NCBI GenBank assembly: GCA_948934525.1
Contig: CAQZSK010000027.1
Location: 1 to 7,091, forward strand
DNA: 7,091 nt
From: an uncultured Clostridia bacterium
GTDB lineage: Bacteria; Bacillota; Clostridia; TANB77; CAG-508
Direction of reading: 5' to 3'
The position numbers and the translations under genes are program-made. Positions 6,111 to 7,091 of the stretch are shown here, piece by piece (position 1 is the first letter of the stretch; each line of letters begins with the position of its first letter). The notes under the pieces were generated by a model that did not search any database, was not told the origin of the DNA, and saw nothing but the letters and a program-made list of their open reading frames with translations.

Positions 6111-6178
6111 GCGAAAATGATATATTTTTTAAAAAAGTCTATCTTTTTCACTTCTTTTATGATAAAATTCAATTATGA

Positions 6179-7091
6179 TTAGTTTTCTAAGAATTGTTTA
6201 TTATTTTTGCACATAGAATATAACATTCTTAGAATTTTTGTTGAACAAGCAGTTAGGCTTTCATAATAGTGTTTGCCTTCTGCCTTTTTATTTTGGTAAT
6301 AAATATATACAGGGTGTTCTGGATAATTTGAAGCACCTAGTTTTACTACCATTTGACTACAATTAAATAATATATATCGTGCATATTTGTTTCCTCTTTT
6401 TGATATTGCTCCTTTCACATTTATACTTTTTCCAGCCTGTTTTATTGTTGGATCAAGTCCACAAAACGCTATTATTTCTTTTGGACTATCAAACCTTGTT
6501 ATATCTCCCAATTCTCCAAGTATCTCTGCTGTTAGTATATCTCCAATTCCATAAAATGAATTTACTATTTTGTAATATGAAGATTGTTTTGCTGTTTCTA
6601 TCATTTTATCTCTCAATCCATTTATGACATTATTATTGCTTTGTACTATTTTTGTCATATCTGAAAGATTTTTACTATCTTCATGTTCTTTGCCAACTCC
6701 TGGGTAAGAGTTTAATGAAGCTGTTTTTATTGCTTCTGCTAACCTTTTATAAAAGTTTAGATTTCTTCCATTCGTCTTATATAAATTATTATATAATGCA
6801 TCAATTCGCTTTTCTTTTACTATCTCTGCATGTGGAAATTCTTTAATAAAATTTAATGCTGTATCATCATAAATCCTTGTAGATTTAAAGATTTTTTCTA
6901 GCTCTGGAAAGCATATATTTAACAATCTTTTATATCTATTCTTGCAACTAACATTTTGCTGAAGTAAATAAAAGTATTGCCTTGTCATTGCTTTCAAATT
7001 AGCATATAAATCTTTTTTTGATATTTCGTGATATTTTACTTCATTTACAAAGAATAACTTTGCTAATCTATAACAATCTTCTTTGTCTGTT
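6179..7091 (-). CDS. IS110-family transposase, N-terminus cut by window edge
   Basis: About 304 codons are present and the frame stays open to the window end, so the start is outside; the TTG at 6997 is internal. The visible N-terminal part contains TDKEDCYRLAKLFF, which matches the last acidic pair of the DEDD RuvC-like domain. A helical middle (roughly 6900-6600) leads to the IS116/IS110/IS902-type C-terminal domain: VNSFYGIGDILTAEILGELG, then FCGLDPTIKQAGKSINVKG, then ISKRGNKYARYIL, then ESLTACSTKILRMLY. IS110 elements move by bridge-RNA-guided recombination (established for the family). One odd point: the serine usually found in the Q-S-G motif of this domain reads Ala here (codon 6434-6436, GCT). 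The gene is on the operon strand but separated from it by 288 bases with a terminator-like hairpin. Confidence 0.9.
   Translation of the reverse strand, partial: TDKEDCYRLAKLFFVNEVKYHEISKKDLYANLKAMTRQYFYLLQQNVSCKNRYKRLLNICFPELEKIFKSTRIYDDTALNFIKEFPHAEIVKEKRIDALYNNLYKTNGRNLNFYKRLAEAIKTASLNSYPGVGKEHEDSKNLSDMTKIVQSNNNVINGLRDKMIETAKQSSYYKIVNSFYGIGDILTAEILGELGDITRFDSPKEIIAFCGLDPTIKQAGKSINVKGAISKRGNKYARYILFNCSQMVVKLGASNYPEHPVYIYYQNKKAEGKHYYESLTACSTKILRMLYSMCKNNKQFLEN

Larger units (their letters stand above)
5991..6178 (-). other. Non-coding stretch downstream of the transposase, possible IS end
   Basis: No gene is visible. This very AT-rich stretch should hold the right end of the IS110-type element, but these elements lack clear terminal inverted repeats and I cannot place the boundary. 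It includes an imperfect AT palindrome at 6119-6143 (TTTTTTAAAAAA core), the sigma-A-type promoter, and the hairpin at 6010-6036. If the element is of the IS1111 type, the bridge RNA would be encoded here; if IS110 type, it lies beyond the window. Confidence 0.3.

Noticed and set aside
6379..6846. Two plus-strand Leu/Phe-rich open frames opposite the transposase
   Set aside because: Leu/Phe/Tyr-rich content is the reverse of Lys/Glu/Asn-rich coding sequence; no ribosome site or family motif.

Overview
This AT-rich window uses the standard bacterial code: TGA is a stop, and starts are ATG, GTG or TTG behind purine-rich Shine-Dalgarno sites. Gene content (DHHW protein, DUF4358 protein, ECF sigma factor with an RsiV-like anti-sigma, IS110 transposase) points to a low-GC Firmicute, most likely a clostridial gut-type bacterium. 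Species cannot be told from the sequence. Every gene I can support is on the minus strand, so the biological order runs from high to low coordinates.

Layout in transcription order. (1) 7091-6179: most of an IS110-family transposase, its 5' end outside the window. (2) 6178-5891: a 288-base gap with a sigma-A-type promoter, a strong GC-containing hairpin, a perfect 11-bp inverted repeat, and a candidate ECF-type promoter next to the first operon gene. (3) 5890-634: a tight six-gene operon with gaps of 11-15 bases or a 1-base overlap. It encodes an SGNH hydrolase-like membrane-anchored protein, a DUF4358 protein, an ECF sigma factor, an RsiV-like (DUF3298) transmembrane anti-sigma factor, an MBOAT acyltransferase (split by a one-base frameshift at about 2388), and a DHHW protein of the AlgX/AlgJ type. 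(4) 633-513: a short gap that seems to hold a decayed gene tail. (5) 512-1: a maltose/galactoside-type sugar O-acetyltransferase cut by the window edge.

How the parts may work together (inference). MBOAT proteins move acyl groups across the membrane, and AlgX/AlgJ-like or SGNH partners place them on extracellular sugars. The MBOAT, DHHW and SGNH genes therefore look like a cell-surface glycan O-acetylation machine. An RsiV-like anti-sigma and its sigma factor lie inside the same operon. In Bacillus subtilis, RsiV senses lysozyme and sigma-V switches on OatA peptidoglycan O-acetylation. The attractive hypothesis is a self-controlled, envelope-stress or lysozyme-induced O-acetylation operon in which MBOAT plus DHHW stand in for OatA. 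The frameshift in the MBOAT gene means that in this copy the machine is dead, wrongly sequenced, or dependent on +1 ribosomal frameshifting.

I saw no tRNA, rRNA, CRISPR array or convincing plus-strand gene.
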